A DNA stretch of 45,221 nt, taken from the NCBI GenBank assembly GCA_017992555.1, contig JAGOOK010000011.1:1-45221 (forward strand), in the 5' to 3' direction. Shown piece after piece: positions 43,712 to 45,221 of this stretch. The stretch's first letter is position 1, and each line of letters starts with the position of its first letter. Made by a program: the position numbers and the translations under genes. The stretch comes from Caldisericia bacterium (lineage in GTDB: Bacteria; Caldisericota; Caldisericia; JAAYUI01). The notes beneath the pieces are model-generated. The model did not search any database. It was not told the origin of the DNA and was given only the letters and a program-made list of their open reading frames with translations.

Positions 43712-44176
43712 ATGGAACACATTTTTTGGGTGCTTGAAAATAGGCTTGCTGGGAGACCGGGTCCCGATGAGGTGCCGTGGGATTTGGGGAAGATATATGG
43801 GGCTGGTTTCAGGGCGATGCTCTCCCTGGAGAACAACGTTGATCCGGCAGAGATCAAAAGATTTGGTTTTGAACATCTCCTTGCCCCAATGCCTGATGAG
43901 ATACCGCCAGACAGCAATAGCATTTCGGCGTACAAAAAGCTCCTTCCCGGTGCTATTGATTTCATTCAAACGCAGTTTTCAAAAGGGTTGCCCGTACTTG
44001 TCCACTGTCATGCAGGAATGGACAGAACAGGGATGGCAATAGCGTGTTTTTTGGTGCGACATCACAACATGGCCCCTGAAGAAGCCCTTTCAAAAGTAAG
44101 AAGAACGAGGCCTGTTGCTCTTACTAGCGCCGGCTACGAGGCGGCCTATTTTGCTGTGGTCTCATCCCTAGTCTAA
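43712..44176 (+). CDS. Small dual-specificity/tyrosine-type protein phosphatase, 154 aa
   Basis: A single cysteine-phosphatase domain. The P-loop is HCHAGMDRTG with nucleophile Cys99 and Arg105 (CX5R), and 'PMPDEIPPD' at about residues 59-67 offers the general-acid Asp62. Length is near the minimum for the fold, as in atypical dual-specificity phosphatases that act on phosphoproteins, inositol phosphates or RNA 5' ends. The start ATG 43712 is preferred over 43700: a TATGAT hexamer overlapping the earlier ATG ends 7 nt before it, and neither has a Shine-Dalgarno sequence. The -35 is poor. Single gene, convergent with the next. The substrate is unknown. Confidence 0.87.
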   Translation: MEHIFWVLENRLAGRPGPDEVPWDLGKIYGAGFRAMLSLENNVDPAEIKRFGFEHLLAPMPDEIPPDSNSISAYKKLLPGAIDFIQTQFSKGLPVLVHCHAGMDRTGMAIACFLVRHHNMAPEEALSKVRRTRPVALTSAGYEAAYFAVVSSLV

Positions 44177-44312
44177 TTGTGTTTTGATTTGCCATTGATG
44201 GAAAACATTAGATTTATCTTGCCAAGGCGTATTTTCATCAGAGTTGCTCCCTAAAAGATGCAATAAAAATCAATTGTTCTCATAATTTGGAAGCAGATTT
44301 TTTGGCGAAAAA

Positions 44313-44897
44313 TTATTTGTTATTGTTTCTTGGTTTGTTATTGAATTTGCCGTATTTGTTGTAGTTCGTTCTGGCAATTGGTGGAAGATCAACCTCCATT
44401 TTTATTGGTTTGAGGTCCTGTTTTTGCTGGTGGTGTTGATGATACTGCTGGGGTTTTTGTTGCTGGCTGCCCTGTTTCCCCTTAAAGTATTTTTTGTTTT
44501 GGTTGCCATACCTGTTTTGTTGAGGCCTGTCTTGTGGTGGTCGCCATTCTTCGCGTTGTGGTGATGAGATGCCAGGCCTCCAGCTGAGCATGTCCTCGTT
44601 TCCACCGGAACGCCTTTGCCTGTCGTCTGACATTGGCAGTCTTCGCCTGCCTGGCTGGAAGTTTTTTTGATACCATGTGAAGGTTGTTTCGGATTCTAGG
44701 TAATCTTCTGCGATCGCTCCCTCATCTCTTCCGATTTCGAGATCAAAGTAGTAAGGGGCGCCCTGGAGTGCCTCAATGCCCTTCTCAGTGAGCGAGATTT
44801 CGTTGTCATCGAAATCATCTATGATTCCCTGAGACATGCAATATTCAGCAAAAAGCTTCCCCAAGTCAGCAATGCTTATTTTAAGTTCCGGTTTCAT
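44313..44897 (-). CDS. Q/N/R-rich protein with small folded N-terminus, 194 aa
   Basis: Residues 1-85 look folded and acidic ('ISIADLGKLFAEYCMSQGII', 'NEISLTEKGIEALQGAPYYF') and may form a small winged-helix-like or helical domain. From about residue 86 on the chain is disordered and basic, rich in Gln, Asn, Arg, Lys, Pro and Tyr (for example 'QQQKPQQYHQHHQQKQ'), ending KPRNNNK. Such tails occur in RNA-binding and phase-separating proteins. No family is recognised. It has a perfect TATAAT ending 8 nt before the ATG and TTGTCA 16 nt further up, with no Shine-Dalgarno sequence: a leaderless start. Confidence 0.75.
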   Translation of the reverse strand: MKPELKISIADLGKLFAEYCMSQGIIDDFDDNEISLTEKGIEALQGAPYYFDLEIGRDEGAIAEDYLESETTFTWYQKNFQPGRRRLPMSDDRQRRSGGNEDMLSWRPGISSPQREEWRPPQDRPQQNRYGNQNKKYFKGKQGSQQQKPQQYHQHHQQKQDLKPIKMEVDLPPIARTNYNKYGKFNNKPRNNNK

Positions 44898-44905
44898 CGC
44901 CAGAA

Positions 44906-44933
44906 ATTATATTTGTTTTGTGCCTTTTGACAA
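44906..44933 (-). promoter_or_regulatory. Promoter of the Q/N-rich protein gene, leaderless type
   Basis: On the minus strand TTGTCA (44933-44928), spacer 16, perfect TATAAT (44911-44906), then 8 nt to the ATG. Confidence 0.65.
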
Positions 44934-45081
44934 CATAATAAATTTTGTGGAATATATTGCAACACCATAAGAACCAGTAAAATACGATTTAAAGCAACTT
45001 TCATGTGAAAACTGGACCATTAAGAATGTTGTTTTCATGCGCTTTGCTAGTGGCAATCGAGCTATTTCTTGTCTTGGGGTA

Positions 45082-45109
45082 TTGACAAACCAGTAAAAAT
45101 GTATAAATA
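45082..45109 (+). promoter_or_regulatory. Possible promoter at the right edge
   Basis: A perfect TTGACA (45082-45087), spacer 16, TAAATA (45104-45109). An overlapping TATAAA at 45102-45107 would give a 14-nt spacer. A GTG follows after 7 nt. Confidence 0.45.
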
Positions 45110-45116
45110 CAAACTT

Positions 45117-45221
45117 GTGCTTGAAAACATATCTTTTGCCACAAGAAATTCAATAAGAACTCAAAACAATCACAAAACATCAAAGAACAGCTCTGGGGAA
45201 TCCATAAAACACACTTTTATA
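45117..45221 (+). CDS. Possible gene start running off the window (35 codons visible)
   Basis: From GTG 45117 a frame stays open to the last base. Its start lies 7 nt after a -10-like hexamer with a TTGACA upstream, the arrangement seen at other leaderless starts in this window. The visible product (VLENISFATRNSIRTQNNHK...) is polar with many Asn, Ser and Lys and has no recognisable feature. It is too short to judge coding potential; the promoter could equally serve a gene further right. Confidence 0.3.
   Translation, partial: MLENISFATRNSIRTQNNHKTSKNSSGESIKHTFI

Overview
The window looks like chromosomal DNA of an anaerobic, fermentative bacterium outside the well-studied lineages. Evidence: two-subunit [4Fe-4S] (class I) fumarase, glutamate dehydrogenase, EtfBA, no visible respiratory genes, many large exported beta-propeller proteins, and several secreted proteins ending in the 'stalk' domain related to the copper amine oxidase N-domain, which is common in Firmicutes-like and deep-branching anaerobes. 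No rRNA or other taxonomic marker is present except SMC, so a phylum cannot be assigned. No tRNA, rRNA, CRISPR array, transposase or integrase was seen.

Layout. 1-260: end of a membrane protein gene and its terminator. 528-2261: an AT-rich membrane protein of unknown function. 2267-2352: an 86-bp copy of the 3' part of the EamA permease gene found intact at 14406-15326. Between this copy and the parent gene lie five genes for exported proteins (2463-14285): a tandem pair sharing a C-terminal module and an identical C-terminal tail, a lipoprotein, a PQQ/Big/stalk protein, and an AT-rich propeller-like protein. The two direct repeats make this block look like an inserted or rearranged accessory segment.

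14406-29126 is mostly housekeeping and transport: EamA permease, a PEP/pyruvate-binding protein, a MarR regulator with an asymmetric ABC exporter pair (clear promoter with overlapping palindrome), a small unknown protein, glutamate dehydrogenase, a secreted stalk-domain protein, EtfB-EtfA, and fumarase alpha-beta. 29180-45221 holds SMC with a compact hinge, a cysteine-desulfurase-like PLP enzyme lacking the catalytic cysteine next to a BamB-like lipoprotein, an MFS exporter, a Cu(+) P-type ATPase with an extra N-terminal membrane helix, a giant secreted beta-helix protein followed by a REC-PATAN response regulator, a small dual-specificity-like phosphatase, a Q/N-rich protein, and a possible gene start running off the window.

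A pattern that links otherwise unrelated genes: about nine genes lack a Shine-Dalgarno sequence and instead have a -10-like hexamer ending 6-8 nt before the start codon, in five of them with a -35-like element 16-17 nt further up (six counting the possible gene at the right edge). This predicts leaderless mRNAs. Genes inside operons, and some first genes (marR, gdhA, the beta-propeller genes), have strong GGAGG-type sites instead. Several starts below were chosen on this basis.
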